Positions 27,293-36,010 of a stretch of DNA of 64,000 nucleotides are shown here, piece after piece. The stretch lies in contig NZ_JACHOB010000005.1 in the NCBI RefSeq assembly GCF_014199615.1, forward strand, positions 124,001 through 188,000. The letters run 5' to 3'. This DNA is from Parvularcula dongshanensis (GTDB lineage: Bacteria > Pseudomonadota > Alphaproteobacteria > Caulobacterales > Parvularculaceae). The position numbers and the translations under genes are program-made. The notes under the pieces were generated by a model. It did no database searches. It was not told the origin of the DNA and saw nothing but the letters and a program-made list of their open reading frames with translations. Within the stretch, counting starts at the first letter, position 1. Every line of letters starts with the position of its first letter.

Positions 27293-27466
27293 CTACGCGG
27301 CGCCGGCTTTCTCTTCCTTGGCGTGGTCCGCTTGGTACTCGCCGCACCAATCCATGGCGCTGACGGTTGGCCACTGTGCCTTCGCGTCGCTCTCGCTGGG
27401 CTGAGGCGCATAGCGGCGGCACTCAGAGTCGGTGTCGTAGTAGTGAGCGCAAGTTTTGCAGTGCAT
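27293..27466 (-). CDS. cysteine-rich miniprotein (57 residues)
   Basis: A short acidic protein starting MHCKTCAHYYDTDSECRRY, with four cysteines at about positions 3, 6, 16 and 41 (AMDWCGEY), which could bind one zinc or form a small iron-sulfur or disulfide knot. A strong GGAGG site precedes the ATG at 27466; upstream in-frame starts are less likely. It has its own intrinsic terminator, which supports it being an expressed gene. I recognise the pattern as one seen in small alphaproteobacterial proteins but cannot name a family or function. Confidence 0.75.
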   Translation of the reverse strand: MHCKTCAHYYDTDSECRRYAPQPSESDAKAQWPTVSAMDWCGEYQADHAKEEKAGAA

Positions 27467-27621
27467 CGCAGCCTCCATATTCCAATAACACACGTCGAAC
27501 ACGTCTATGGCGGATCGGTTCTGCGCCGTCCAGATTTTTTCGAAACTATGTTTGCTCGTTATTATGCAAATCGTTTGCAGATACTTTGAAAAGCATTCTC
27601 AAACGCAAGAGGCGTGAGGCG

Positions 27622-27649
27622 TTGACAGCCAAGGGCGCGCCACTATGTT
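27622..27649 (+). promoter_or_regulatory. rpmG promoter
   Basis: TTGACA and TATGTT are separated by 16 bases, 37 bases before the rpmG start. The region upstream (27520-27600) is notably AT-rich for this genome, as expected of a strong ribosomal-protein promoter. Confidence 0.65.
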
Positions 27650-27685
27650 CGCGCGTTCCGATCAACCCTCAAGAGGGAGGCCGTG

Positions 27686-27853
27686 ATGGCCAAGCCGACC
27701 ACCATCAAGATCCGCCTGAACTCGACGGCGGGCACGGGCTACTTCTACGTGACGAAGAAGAACACCCGGACGATGACCGAAAAGATGACCGTGCGGAAGT
27801 ACGACCCCATCGCGCGCGCGCATGTCGACTTCAAGGAAGGCAAGATCAAGTAA
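27686..27853 (+). CDS. rpmG: 50S ribosomal protein L33
   Basis: A 55-residue ribosomal protein L33. It starts [20 protein letters not shown] and continues with [20 protein letters not shown] and a lysine-rich end, close to the alphaproteobacterial consensus. There are no zinc-binding CxxC pairs, so it is the C-minus, zinc-independent form. A strong GAGGGAGG site precedes the ATG. It is a single-gene unit with its own promoter and intrinsic terminator. Confidence 0.97.
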   Translation: MAKPTTIKIRLNSTAGTGYFYVTKKNTRTMTEKMTVRKYDPIARAHVDFKEGKIK

Positions 27854-27875
27854 GATCTCGCCTTTCCGATACGAG

Positions 27876-27903
27876 AAAGGGGCGCCCTCGGGCGCCCCTT
27901 TTC
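27876..27903 (+). terminator. rpmG intrinsic terminator
   Basis: AAAGGGGCGCC and GGCGCCCCTTT pair around CTCG and are followed by a short T run. A-rich and T-rich flanks also make it usable in the reverse direction, for the end of the flavodoxin-fold gene at 27926. Confidence 0.9.
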
Positions 27904-27925
27904 GCTTGTTCGGTGTTCTACTTGG

Positions 27926-28510
27926 TCAGTCCAGCTGACCCGATCCCCAGCGCATCGCCGCCTTGGCGATCCGCGCCCCGTACATCTTCGCCGTCTTGAT
28001 GTCGCCCTGGGGCGGGTTGTCGGGTCCCGGCGCGGCGTTGTCGGATTGGGCCATCGCGCCGATGTAGCCGCCGATCCGGTTCACGCCGTCCTTGTGACCG
28101 TTGGTCCAGTCTTCCTGCTGCGTCTCGTTCAGATAGCCGGTCGGCACCCAGATCATGCCGTGCTGGGCGGCTAGGATCGCGAACTGCTGCAAGGTCGCGA
28201 CCTTGTCCCCCGACATGCTGCCCGAGTTCGTGAAGCCCCCGGCGATCTTGTCCTTCCACTCTTGGCCGAACCAAGGTTTGGAGGTCGCGTCTATGAACGC
28301 CTTCATCGGTGCGGAGGGGCCGCCCATGTAGGTCGGCGCGCCGAAGACGATCGCGTCCACCTCCTTCAACTCGTCGAGCCTGGCCTGCCCTTCCTCGGCG
28401 GTGAGAAGGAGGACCTCGGCTCCCGCTCCGGCCGCGCCGTCGCGCACGGCCTCTGCCTGCAGCGCGGTGTGGCCGTAGCCCGAGTGATAAACGATTGCGA
28501 CCTTGGTCAT
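27926..28510 (-). CDS. flavodoxin-fold protein (WrbA/NAD(P)H:quinone reductase-like)
   Basis: A 194-residue FMN-binding protein. The phosphate-binding loop is IVYHSGYGHTALQAEAV at the N-terminus. The second FMN loop is FGAPTYMGGPSAPMKAFID, and the third region is TNSGSMSGDKVATLQQ. These match the WrbA/flavodoxin_5 group, which reduce quinones with two electrons and protect against oxidative stress. No signal peptide is present. The ATG at 28510 follows GGAGG; a start five codons upstream lies within the spacer. It is a single gene between two terminator-like structures. Confidence 0.88.
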   Translation of the reverse strand: MTKVAIVYHSGYGHTALQAEAVRDGAAGAGAEVLLLTAEEGQARLDELKEVDAIVFGAPTYMGGPSAPMKAFIDATSKPWFGQEWKDKIAGGFTNSGSMSGDKVATLQQFAILAAQHGMIWVPTGYLNETQQEDWTNGHKDGVNRIGGYIGAMAQSDNAAPGPDNPPQGDIKTAKMYGARIAKAAMRWGSGQLD

Positions 28511-28626
28511 GGAGCCTCCGCTCATGGTGTTGCGGAGCGATAGGTCGTGCGCCTCGCCGCGCGGGCAAGGACAGGCGCGGGCAAAGCTGCGTTGCGGCGC
28601 CGACCGAGGCGGCCTAGAGGCCGCCT

Positions 28627-29289
28627 ATGCAGACCGCCGTCATCGTCTTCCCCGCCTCGAACTGCGATCGCGACGCCAAGGTCGCCTTGCGCCAAGCCAC
28701 CGGCCGCGAGCCGCACATGGTCTGGCACGCCGACACAGAGCTGCCCGAGGCCGATCTGATCGTGGTGCCCGGCGGTTTCTCCTATGGGGACTACCTGCGC
28801 TCGGGCGCGATGGCGGCCCGCAGCCCCGTTCTCAGGGCCGTCGCGGACCGGGCCAGGGCCGGCACGCCGACCTTAGGCATCTGCAACGGCTTTCAGATCC
28901 TGACCGAGGCGGGCCTCCTGCCGGGCGCGCTTCTTCGGAACGCAGGCATCGACTTCGTCTGCGGCATGCGCACGCTCAAGGTCGAAAGCACGGACAGCCC
29001 CTTCACCAAGGCCTATGAGAGCGGTGCCTACGTCCGCTTCCCGGTCGCCCACCACGACGGCAACTACGAGGCCGACGAGGAGACGCTGGACAGGATCGAA
29101 GGCGAAGGCCGAGTCGCGTTCCGCTACGTCGGCAACGTCAACGGCTCGGCACGGAACATCGCCGGCATCCTGAACGAAGCGGGCAACGTCCTCGGCCTCA
29201 TGCCGCACCCGGAGCGCGTGATCTCCCCCCTCCTCGGCGGCGAGGACGGCGCGACCTTCTTCCGCCAGGCGCTCGAAGCGATCGGTTAG
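28627..29289 (+). CDS. purQ: phosphoribosylformylglycinamidine synthase, glutaminase subunit
   Basis: A 220-residue class I glutamine amidotransferase that feeds ammonia to PurL in purine synthesis. The oxyanion strand is [13 protein letters not shown], the catalytic cysteine lies in [20 protein letters not shown], and the His/Glu pair lies in GLMPHPERV. The N-terminus [12 protein letters not shown] is typical of PurQ. purL and purS, which often flank it, are not within the window. purF lies about 28 kb away. The length is normal. Confidence 0.96.
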   Translation: MQTAVIVFPASNCDRDAKVALRQATGREPHMVWHADTELPEADLIVVPGGFSYGDYLRSGAMAARSPVLRAVADRARAGTPTLGICNGFQILTEAGLLPGALLRNAGIDFVCGMRTLKVESTDSPFTKAYESGAYVRFPVAHHDGNYEADEETLDRIEGEGRVAFRYVGNVNGSARNIAGILNEAGNVLGLMPHPERVISPLLGGEDGATFFRQALEAIG

Positions 29290-29313
29290 AGGCAGCTCGG
29301 CGGGCGGGCCCGC

Positions 29314-31209
29314 TCAGCCGCCAACCTTTTCGAGCGCCGCACGTTTGCGTTCTTCCAACGCCTCGATCTCCGGCGACCGGTTCTCTTGCGACGGTTCCTC
29401 TTTCGGCTTCGTCCCAGTCCCGGGCGGGACGTAGGCGAGGACGCGGTCGCCGACGGTCAGTTCGAGGCGCTGCTCGGCGGACTGGAAGAGGAGCTGGTCG
29501 CGGCGAACGACCAGGACGATCATCGCCTCCGTCGGCAGGGCCGCGCGGTAGCGGTCGGGCGGGTAGGCCTCGGACAGGCGCGTGAACTGGAACGTCCAGC
29601 CGGAATAGTGCTTCTGCAGCAGGGTATCGAGGCTCGTCTTCTCGGAGATGAACGTCTTGCCCTGCAAGCTGTAGGAGATGCCTTTCCGGCTGTCCTCCGT
29701 ACCCTGCATCGAGAGCTGATAGGTGGTCGCTCGGTCCATCTCCGGGGCGAGGTCCGTGCAAACGAGCGCGTTGTGGGCCTCGTTCCCGCCGAGTGCCAGC
29801 AGGTAGCCGTAACGTACGAACTCGATGTGGTGCTCCGTCACCTCGGACAGGATCTCACCGTAGAAGGTGTCGATCCCGGCCTGCCGGGCGGGCCGCAGAG
29901 CGCGGTAGCTCGCGTCCGAGATCAGCACCGGCAGGTCGAGTTCCTTCAGCTTCTCGGCCAGCTTCACCGACCAGGGGCTTGAGCCGACGATGAGGACGCC
30001 GGGCGGCCTGGTCGACGCGAGGCCCAGGAGCTTGGCGAGCGGCGCGATGGTGAAGCCGTGGAGAAGGACCGTCGCGAAGACCATGGCGAAGGCGAGCGGG
30101 ACGAGCATCTCGCCGTCCGCGTCGCCGCGCTGCTCCATACCGGCCGCGAAGAGGCCCGAGACCGCGACGGCGACGATACCCCGCGGCGCGATCCAGCCGA
30201 CGAGTGCGCGCTCCTGCCAGGGAAGACCGGTCCCGATCGTAGCGATCCATACGGTGAGCGGACGCACGACGAACAGCATGGCGAGGACGAAGGCGCCCGC
30301 CCGCCAGTCGAGAAGCATCAGCGTCTCCGGCGTCAGGTTCGCCGTAAGAAGGACGAAGACGCCCGAGACGAAGAGCACGGCGATGTTTTCTTTGAAGTGC
30401 CGAAGCTGGTTGATGGACGGCATCTTGGCGTTGGCCATGGTGACACCCATCGCCGTGACCGAGATCAGGCCGCCCTCTTCCTGGAGCAGGTTCGCAAGCT
30501 CGAAGCAGAGCAGCACGGCCGCCAGCAGGACCGGCGGCTTGAGGTACTCCGGCACCCACCCCTTCCGGAACGCCCGCGCTATGCCGAGACCGAAGGCGAT
30601 CCCCTCGAGGAGGCAAAGAACCGACCCGATGAGAAGGCTCGCGGCGAGTTGCGCCGTCGTCAGGTCGTGCTCGCCCGTGTTCGGCGCGAAGAAGAACTCG
30701 TATGCGATGACGGCTGCCAGCGCGCCGATCGGGTCGTTGACGATCCCTTCCCACTTCAGCAACGCCGCGGGACGCGAGGAGAGCTTCGCCTGGCGGAGGA
30801 GCGGGATGATCACGGTCGGTCCGGTGACGACCATGATGCCGCCGAACAGAACGGAGGCGGACCAGCCGAGGCCGCCGATCACGTGAGCCGCGCCGGCCCC
30901 GAGGAGCCAGGCGATCGGAACGCCGGGAAAGACGAGCCTTCGCACGCCCTTGCCCAGGCCGCGCAGCTCGTCGAGCCGGAGTTGGAGCCCACCTTCGAAG
31001 AGGATGACCGCGACCGCGACCGCGATGATCGGCTGGTAGAAGTCGCCGAACGTCTCCTCCGGCCGCATGATGCCGAGGATGGGACCGAGGAAGAGGCCGG
31101 CGATCGCCATCAGCACGATGGCGGGCAGGTTGAACCGCCAGCCCAGCCACTGAGCGCCGATGCCGACGACGCCGATCAGCGTGATCGAGAAGACGAGGTG
31201 TTCTTGCAT
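29314..31209 (-). CDS. CPA1-type cation:proton antiporter with TrkA-C domain
   Basis: A 631-residue inner-membrane antiporter. Residues about 1-400 hold about 12 membrane helices with the Na_H_Exchanger core: GPTVIIPLLRQAKLSSRP and EGIVNDPIGALAAVIAYEF, containing the ND ion-binding pair. The cytoplasmic part starts around GVLIVGSSPWSVKLAEKLKELDLPVLISD, a Rossmann/TrkA-N-like segment, and ends with a TrkA-C-like domain (LFQSAEQRLELTVGDRVLAYVPPG). Such domains sense nucleotides or Na+/K+ status. It probably controls pH and Na+ or K+. It is a single gene converging on purQ. Confidence 0.9.
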   Translation of the reverse strand: MQEHLVFSITLIGVVGIGAQWLGWRFNLPAIVLMAIAGLFLGPILGIMRPEETFGDFYQPIIAVAVAVILFEGGLQLRLDELRGLGKGVRRLVFPGVPIAWLLGAGAAHVIGGLGWSASVLFGGIMVVTGPTVIIPLLRQAKLSSRPAALLKWEGIVNDPIGALAAVIAYEFFFAPNTGEHDLTTAQLAASLLIGSVLCLLEGIAFGLGIARAFRKGWVPEYLKPPVLLAAVLLCFELANLLQEEGGLISVTAMGVTMANAKMPSINQLRHFKENIAVLFVSGVFVLLTANLTPETLMLLDWRAGAFVLAMLFVVRPLTVWIATIGTGLPWQERALVGWIAPRGIVAVAVSGLFAAGMEQRGDADGEMLVPLAFAMVFATVLLHGFTIAPLAKLLGLASTRPPGVLIVGSSPWSVKLAEKLKELDLPVLISDASYRALRPARQAGIDTFYGEILSEVTEHHIEFVRYGYLLALGGNEAHNALVCTDLAPEMDRATTYQLSMQGTEDSRKGISYSLQGKTFISEKTSLDTLLQKHYSGWTFQFTRLSEAYPPDRYRAALPTEAMIVLVVRRDQLLFQSAEQRLELTVGDRVLAYVPPGTGTKPKEEPSQENRSPEIEALEERKRAALEKVGG

Positions 31210-31293
31210 TTGACGACCCGTCTTACCCGCGCCCTAGCTCGGCGCCCCGAGGCAACTTAGCGTGCAGGACCTGTTTTGCGAGCGCGAAGAGGC

Positions 31294-32070
31294 TCAACGG
31301 TGCTTGAAGGTGGGATCGCGCTTCTCGACGAAGGCCGCCATGCCTTCCTTTTGGTCTTCGGAGGCGAAGACGCCATGGAAGACGCGGCGCTCGAAGAGGA
31401 CCCCCTCGGCGAGGGAACTCTCGAAGGCGCGGTTCACGCACTCCTTCGCCATCATGGTGACGGGTCGAGAGTAGCTCGCGATCTTCCTCGCGGTCTTGAA
31501 GGCTTCGTCGAGAAGATCGCTCGCCGCGACGACGCGGGCCACCAGGCCGGCGCGCTCCGCCTCCTCGGCCTTCATCATGCGGCCGGTCAGGATCATCTCC
31601 ATCGCCTTCGACTTGCCGACGGCGCGAGTCAGGCGCTGCGTGCCGCCCGCGCCGGGAATCGCACCGATCGTGATCTCGGGCTGACCGAACTTCGCCGTGT
31701 CCGCCGCGATGATGAAGTCGCACATCATGGCGAGTTCGCAGCCGCCTCCGAGCGCGTAGCCAGCGACCGCGGCGATGATCGGCTTGCGGCAGCGCGCCGC
31801 CGCTTCCCAGTTCGCACTGATAAAGTTCTCGGAGAACGCCTCCATCGCGGTCTTGCCCTGCATCTCCTTGATGTCGGCGCCCGCAGCGAAGGCCTTCTCC
31901 GACCCTGTGAGGATCATGACGGCGATGCCGGGGTCGACGTCCGCCTTCTCGATCACATCGGAGAGTTCCTCCATCAGCCGCGTGTTCAGCGCGTTCATCG
32001 CCTCGGGGCGCGCTAGGGTGATCAGGAGGACCCGGTCCTCCGTCCGCGTCTTGATCGTGGTGTAAGCCAT
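31294..32070 (-). CDS. enoyl-CoA hydratase (crotonase family)
   Basis: A 258-residue crotonase that hydrates trans-2-enoyl-CoA in beta-oxidation. The oxyanion hole and CoA site are in [15 protein letters not shown] and [19 protein letters not shown]. The two catalytic glutamates are in GGGCELAM and [21 protein letters not shown]. The length and motifs fit short-chain enoyl-CoA hydratase (FadB1/PaaF/EchA type). The ATG at 32070 opens [19 protein letters not shown]; the frame extends upstream without coding character. It is a single gene; the chain-length preference is unknown. Confidence 0.92.
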   Translation of the reverse strand: MAYTTIKTRTEDRVLLITLARPEAMNALNTRLMEELSDVIEKADVDPGIAVMILTGSEKAFAAGADIKEMQGKTAMEAFSENFISANWEAAARCRKPIIAAVAGYALGGGCELAMMCDFIIAADTAKFGQPEITIGAIPGAGGTQRLTRAVGKSKAMEMILTGRMMKAEEAERAGLVARVVAASDLLDEAFKTARKIASYSRPVTMMAKECVNRAFESSLAEGVLFERRVFHGVFASEDQKEGMAAFVEKRDPTFKHR

Positions 32071-32239
32071 GAGCGTCACTCCGCTTCGAACCGGGGGGTC
32101 TATGCGTCGCCTACCCGACGGGCAACCGTTCCTTTCGCACCTGCGAAGGCCGATGCGCCGAGCGGGGGTGACGGCAAAGAAGCGTTCGGTTAGAGGCGGC
32201 GACACGTTCCCGCCGCAGCGACATCGCCCCCGAGGATCC

Positions 32240-32323
32240 ATGCCCGTCAGCCTGATCGTCATCTTCCTCTTCGTGCTCGCCTTCGGCGCGCTCAACCGGC
32301 TGGAAAAGGGCCGCTGGGACTGA
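32240..32323 (+). CDS. 27-residue single-pass membrane miniprotein
   Basis: A tiny frame with a GAGGA site five bases before its ATG. It encodes a hydrophobic helix ([18 protein letters not shown]) and a short charged tail ending EKGRWD. The composition is that of a membrane miniprotein. Its stop codon lies inside the loop of a perfect 10-base hairpin. It precedes the antiporter gene by 25 bases. Function and family are unknown. Confidence 0.5.
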   Translation: MPVSLIVIFLFVLAFGALNRLEKGRWD

Positions 32324-32332
32324 GCGGCCCTT
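32306..32332 (+). terminator. hairpin overlapping the miniprotein stop codon
   Basis: AAGGGCCGCT and AGCGGCCCTT are perfect arms around a 7-base loop. Only a short T pair follows, so it may terminate weakly or attenuate expression of the antiporter gene 17 bases downstream. Confidence 0.55.
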
Positions 32333-32348
32333 CCCGGGACCGCCGACC

Positions 32349-33305
32349 TTGCTGACAGAGACACTCCTTCTCCTCGCGGGTCTCGCTCTCCTGCTGGTCG
32401 CGGGTGACTTCCTCGTGCGCGGCGCGGTCGGGCTCGCGAAGCTTCTGAACGTTCCGCCGCTGCTCATCGGCCTGACCGTGGTCGCCTTCGGCACGTCGGC
32501 GCCGGAGCTCGTCGTCACGATCCAGGCGGTGCTGTCAGGCGACAACGGCATCGCGATGGGCAACATCGTCGGATCGAACATCGCGAACATCCTGCTCGTG
32601 CTGGGCCTGCCGGCGGTGATCTCCGCGATCAGCCTGAAGACGCCGCGGCTCGGACGGCACGCCGTCGTCATGCTGATCGCGACGGCGGCGTTCTGCGCCT
32701 TCGTCTATGCGCGCGGCGCTATCGATACGCTCGCGGGCGCCGTGCTGCTCTCGCTGATCGCCGCCTACCTCGTGCTGATCTGGCGCGAGGCGAAGGCAGG
32801 CGAGAATGCCGAGCTCGTCGCCGAGGTCGAGGAGTTCGGCCAAGCCGCGACAGCGAGGTGGAAGCCGCCGCTCTACCTCGTCGTCGGCCTCGTCGGCTTG
32901 CCCATCGGCGCGCAGCTCCTCGTCGAGAACGGGGCTGCTATCGCGGAGGCGCTCGGCGTTCGTGAAGAGGTCATCGGCCTTACGGTCGTCGCTTTCGGCA
33001 CGTCCCTGCCGGAACTCGCCACCGTCATCGCCGCCGCGATGAAACGAGAGGCGGATGTGGCCGTTGGCAACATCGTCGGCTCCAACATCTTCAACCTTCT
33101 CTTCGTGGGCGGCGTCGCCGGTCTCGTCGGGACGAGCGCCTTCTCGAGCGAAGCGCTGCGGTTCGACCTGCCGGTCATGGTGGGGGCCGCGCTGATCCTC
33201 TCGTTCCTGATCTTCCGCCGGTCGCGGATCGGTCGTCTGCTCGGCATCTTCTTCACGCTCGCCTACGTGGCGTACATCGCCGCGCTCGGGATGGGGGTCG
33301 CGTGA
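32349..33305 (+). CDS. Ca2+/Na+ antiporter, CaCA family (YrbG-like)
   Basis: A 318-residue inner-membrane exchanger with the two inverted alpha repeats of the family. The first is [15 protein letters not shown] followed by [16 protein letters not shown]. The second is [15 protein letters not shown] followed by [16 protein letters not shown]. The glutamates in the PEL motifs bind the ion. About ten helices are expected. Translation starts at TTG (32349), which I accept because the protein begins at the first helix as family members do. Its TGA overlaps the GTG of the pteridine reductase gene. Confidence 0.92.
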   Translation: MLTETLLLLAGLALLLVAGDFLVRGAVGLAKLLNVPPLLIGLTVVAFGTSAPELVVTIQAVLSGDNGIAMGNIVGSNIANILLVLGLPAVISAISLKTPRLGRHAVVMLIATAAFCAFVYARGAIDTLAGAVLLSLIAAYLVLIWREAKAGENAELVAEVEEFGQAATARWKPPLYLVVGLVGLPIGAQLLVENGAAIAEALGVREEVIGLTVVAFGTSLPELATVIAAAMKREADVAVGNIVGSNIFNLLFVGGVAGLVGTSAFSSEALRFDLPVMVGAALILSFLIFRRSRIGRLLGIFFTLAYVAYIAALGMGVA

Positions 33306-34036
33306 AGTCCGTCTTGATCACGGGCGGGGCCAAGCGCCTCGGCGAGGCCTTCGCCCGCGCGTTGGCGGAGGCGGGCTGGACCCCGGTGATCCACTACAAC
33401 GCCTCGAGGGAAGAAGCCGAAGCGCTCGCGTCGTCCCTAGGCGGACACGCCGTCGGTCGCGACCTGTCGGCTCTCGAGAACGTCGAGAGCTTGATCGACG
33501 CGGCGGCGACGGCGGCAGGCGGTCCTTTGAGCGGGCTCGTCAACTCTGCCTCGATCTTCGAGCACGACGACGCGGGCTCGGTCACGCCGCAGGCTCTGCT
33601 TCGGCACTTCGCGGTCAACACGGCGGCGCCCGTTCTTCTGTCCCGCCGCTTCGCGGCGCAGGCGCCCGCAGGAGCGGCGATCGTCAACGTGCTCGACCAG
33701 AAGCTCTGGAACCCCAACCCCGATCATCTGTCCTACACCCTCGCCAAGGCGGCGCTGCGCGAGGCGACCACGCTGTGCGCTCAGGCCTACGCGCCGACGG
33801 TCCGCGTGGTCGGCGTCGCGCCCGGCTACGCCCTGCCAGGCCCCGGCGAGGACGAGGCCGCGTTCGAGAAGAAGGCCGCGGCGCAGAACCCGCTGGGGCG
33901 GCGCCTCGAACCAAAGCACGTGGCGGACGCCGTGCGCTTCGCGCTCGAGAACCCGGCCGTGACGGGCACGGTCGTGCTCGCCGACAATGGCGAGCACCTC
34001 GTCCCCTCGGCTCGCGACGTGGCGTTCAAGCCATGA
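33302..34036 (+). CDS. folM: pteridine reductase-like SDR (FolM-like)
   Basis: A 244-residue short-chain dehydrogenase. The N-terminal GGAKRLGEAFARAL is the NADPH-binding TGxxxRxG-type loop of the FolM/PTR1 group. The active site reads D-x12-Y-x3-K (NVLDQKLW, then LSYTLAK). An aspartate replaces the usual SDR serine exactly 13 residues before the tyrosine, as in PTR1 and FolM. This predicts reduction of dihydropterins or dihydrofolate, such as dihydromonapterin. Start is GTG, coupled to the antiporter gene upstream, and the stop is coupled to the folB-like gene downstream. Confidence 0.85.
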   Translation: MKSVLITGGAKRLGEAFARALAEAGWTPVIHYNASREEAEALASSLGGHAVGRDLSALENVESLIDAAATAAGGPLSGLVNSASIFEHDDAGSVTPQALLRHFAVNTAAPVLLSRRFAAQAPAGAAIVNVLDQKLWNPNPDHLSYTLAKAALREATTLCAQAYAPTVRVVGVAPGYALPGPGEDEAAFEKKAAAQNPLGRRLEPKHVADAVRFALENPAVTGTVVLADNGEHLVPSARDVAFKP

Positions 34037-34422
34037 TGCAGCTGCCAGGCCTCGCCCCCGGTCACTACTTCGTCTTCCTCGAGGATCTCCGCCGGAAGGT
34101 CCGATTGGGCGTCCTCGCGCACGAGAAGGACCCGCAGCTCGTCAGCTTCGACCTGGCCATGGTGCTGCGGCGCGAGAATGCGGGCGACGGCATGGAGGAC
34201 GTGGTCGACTACAACCACCTGCGCGACGCCGTGCTGGCGCTCACCGCAGAGCGGCACTTCGGACTGCAGGAGACGCTGTGCGAGGCGATCCTGGACCGCC
34301 TCACCGCTTTGCCCGGCGTCTACGGCGCCGTGGTCGAGACGCGGAAGCTGTCAGTCTACGAGGACGCGAGCGCGGTCGGCTGCCGCATGACGCGCGTGGA
34401 CCCGAGCGTCCTCACGCGCTAG
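34033..34422 (+). CDS. folB: dihydroneopterin aldolase/epimerase (FolB/FolX family)
   Basis: A 129-residue protein of the FolB/FolX tunnelling fold. The recognisable residues are the glutamate after GVLAHEK, the tyrosine in VVDYNHLRDAV, and the lysine in TRKLSVYEDASAVG. FolB cleaves dihydroneopterin in folate synthesis, and FolX epimerises dihydroneopterin triphosphate to the monapterin form; I cannot separate the two by eye. Two tandem ATG codons (34033, 34036) overlap the stop of the reductase gene. No other folate gene is present here, so a cofactor pathway other than folate is possible. Confidence 0.85.
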   Translation: MMQLPGLAPGHYFVFLEDLRRKVRLGVLAHEKDPQLVSFDLAMVLRRENAGDGMEDVVDYNHLRDAVLALTAERHFGLQETLCEAILDRLTALPGVYGAVVETRKLSVYEDASAVGCRMTRVDPSVLTR

Positions 34423-34432
34423 CTGCGCCCGC

Positions 34433-34798
34433 GTGTACGAGCAGTCCTACAGCTTCGGCTTCGAAGCCGCCCATGAGCTGGCCGACAATGTCGGCCCCGG
34501 TCACGACTATGCGCATGTCCACGGCCACAGCTTCCGCGTGACGGTGACGTTACGCGCCGACGCGCCCGGACCGCAAGGATGGATCGAGGACTTCGCGGTC
34601 GTTCGCGCCGCCTGCGACGAGGTGCGCGGCGTGCTCGATCACCGTTTCCTCAACCGGGTCGAGGGACTCGAGCGGCCGACGCTCGAAGTCATCGCGCGAT
34701 GGATCTTCGACCGGCTGTCGCCGAGCCTGCCTGCGCTCGCCGGGGTAGAGGTCTCGCGGCCAAGCCTCTGCGAGGTCGTGCGCTACTGGGCGAGCTAG
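34433..34798 (+). CDS. PTPS/QueD-family protein lacking the catalytic cysteine
   Basis: A 121-residue member of the 6-pyruvoyl-tetrahydropterin synthase fold. The zinc ligands are intact: H14 in FEAAHEL, and H30 and H32 in HVHGH. The conserved LDHRFLN, with the Asp/His of the family, is also present. The catalytic cysteine four residues before HGH is tyrosine (Y26). The C-terminal glutamate that anchors the pterin appears replaced, since the strand reads VEVSRPS where an ET pair is usual. It is therefore unlikely to be a normal QueD. GTG start, 10 bases after the folB-like gene. It probably processes or binds a pterin made by its neighbours. Confidence 0.75.
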   Translation: MYEQSYSFGFEAAHELADNVGPGHDYAHVHGHSFRVTVTLRADAPGPQGWIEDFAVVRAACDEVRGVLDHRFLNRVEGLERPTLEVIARWIFDRLSPSLPALAGVEVSRPSLCEVVRYWAS

Positions 34799-35928
34799 AC
34801 CGGTTTGCGGTTGTAGACGCCCCCGGTCAGCGGGCGCGGGGCGCCGGTCGTCTTCTGGAAGCTGATCGGTAGCTTCTTCAAAGAGCGCACGGCGAGGTAG
34901 GCGAAGCACTCCGCCTCGACGTCGTCGCCGCGCCAGCCCGCCTCCTCTGCGGTCAGGACGTCCGCCGTCAGGCGGTCCTGCAGCTCCTGCATCAGAACGG
35001 GGTTGTGGCGCCCGCCGCCGCAGACGATCCATTCGCCGGGCGGGCTCGGCAGCAACGGTACGGAGCGGGCCACGCAGGCTGCGGTGAACGCGGTGAGGGT
35101 CGCAGCGCCATCCGGCACGCTCATGCCCTCGACGGGTTTGAGCTTGAAGTCGTAGCGATCGAGCGACTTCGGCGCCGGGCGGCGAAGGTAGGGGGCGAGC
35201 GACATCAGGCGGACGGTCTGCTCGTCCACCGTTCCGTCGGCGGCGAGGGCGCCGTCGCGGTCCATCGACTCGCCCGTTCGCATCTGCACCCACTCGTCGA
35301 CGAGGCCGTTGCCGGGCCCGCAGTCGAAGGCGACAAGGCCAGCCGACGCGCCGTTCGCCGGAACGAAGGTGATGTTGGCGACGCCGCCGAGGTTCAGGAC
35401 GCCGACGGCATGCGGCCTCTCCAGCTGCTTGACGAGGGCGGCGTGGTAGATGGGTGCGAGAGGCGCGCCCTCCCCGCCCGCGGCGATGTCCGCCTGCCGG
35501 AAGCCGTCGACCACGTCGATACGCAGTTCGTCGGCCAGCGTGCGGCCCGAGCCGATCTGCCAAGAGCGCCCGACCGAGACACCGTCGGATGGAGGGCGGT
35601 GAAGGATGGTCTGGCCATGGAAGCCGATAACATCGACGTCGTCGCGCGCGAGGTCCGCCTGATCGAGGAGTTCCCGCACGGCGTGGATGTGTGCGCTCGT
35701 CACCTCGTCCGCGGCGCGAGCGATGTCGGCGGCTTCGTTGCGGCCTTCGAGCGCGGCGCGGGTCGCCCGGCGGATCTCGGCCTTGGCGACGCGGCTGTAG
35801 GGGACGGAGATCGAGGGACCGGGCTCGAGGACCCACTCACCGTCGGTGCGCAGGACCGCGGCGTCGACCGCATCGAGTGAGGTGCCGGCCATCAGGCCGA
35901 TCGCGGTAAGGACCTTATCCGAAGCCAT
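34795..35928 (-). CDS. anmK: anhydro-N-acetylmuramic acid kinase
   Basis: A 377-residue AnmK, which opens and phosphorylates 1,6-anhydroMurNAc during peptidoglycan recycling. Motifs: GLMAGTSLDAVDAAV near the N-terminus, VDVIGFHGQTILHRP, ADIAAGGEGAPLAPIYHAAL, VLNLGGVANITF, FDCGPGNGLVDEW, and the C-terminal VCGGGRHNPVLM with the ASKHA nucleotide-binding strands. The ATG at 35928 opens MASDKVL; a longer frame upstream crosses the divergent promoter region. It diverges from tyrS, a pairing common in alphaproteobacteria. Confidence 0.95.
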   Translation of the reverse strand: MASDKVLTAIGLMAGTSLDAVDAAVLRTDGEWVLEPGPSISVPYSRVAKAEIRRATRAALEGRNEAADIARAADEVTSAHIHAVRELLDQADLARDDVDVIGFHGQTILHRPPSDGVSVGRSWQIGSGRTLADELRIDVVDGFRQADIAAGGEGAPLAPIYHAALVKQLERPHAVGVLNLGGVANITFVPANGASAGLVAFDCGPGNGLVDEWVQMRTGESMDRDGALAADGTVDEQTVRLMSLAPYLRRPAPKSLDRYDFKLKPVEGMSVPDGAATLTAFTAACVARSVPLLPSPPGEWIVCGGGRHNPVLMQELQDRLTADVLTAEEAGWRGDDVEAECFAYLAVRSLKKLPISFQKTTGAPRPLTGGVYNRKPV

Positions 35929-36010
35929 GCCCTGCTCTCGTGTGGACGGACCGAAGGACGCGTGACTAGAAGCCACGAGACTTACCGTGGCCTTAAGGAC
36001 GCTCAAGACG

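Noticed and set aside
34433-34798. Calling this gene queD
   Set aside because: The catalytic cysteine and, as far as I can align, the pterin-binding glutamate are absent, and the neighbours are pterin, not queuosine, genes.
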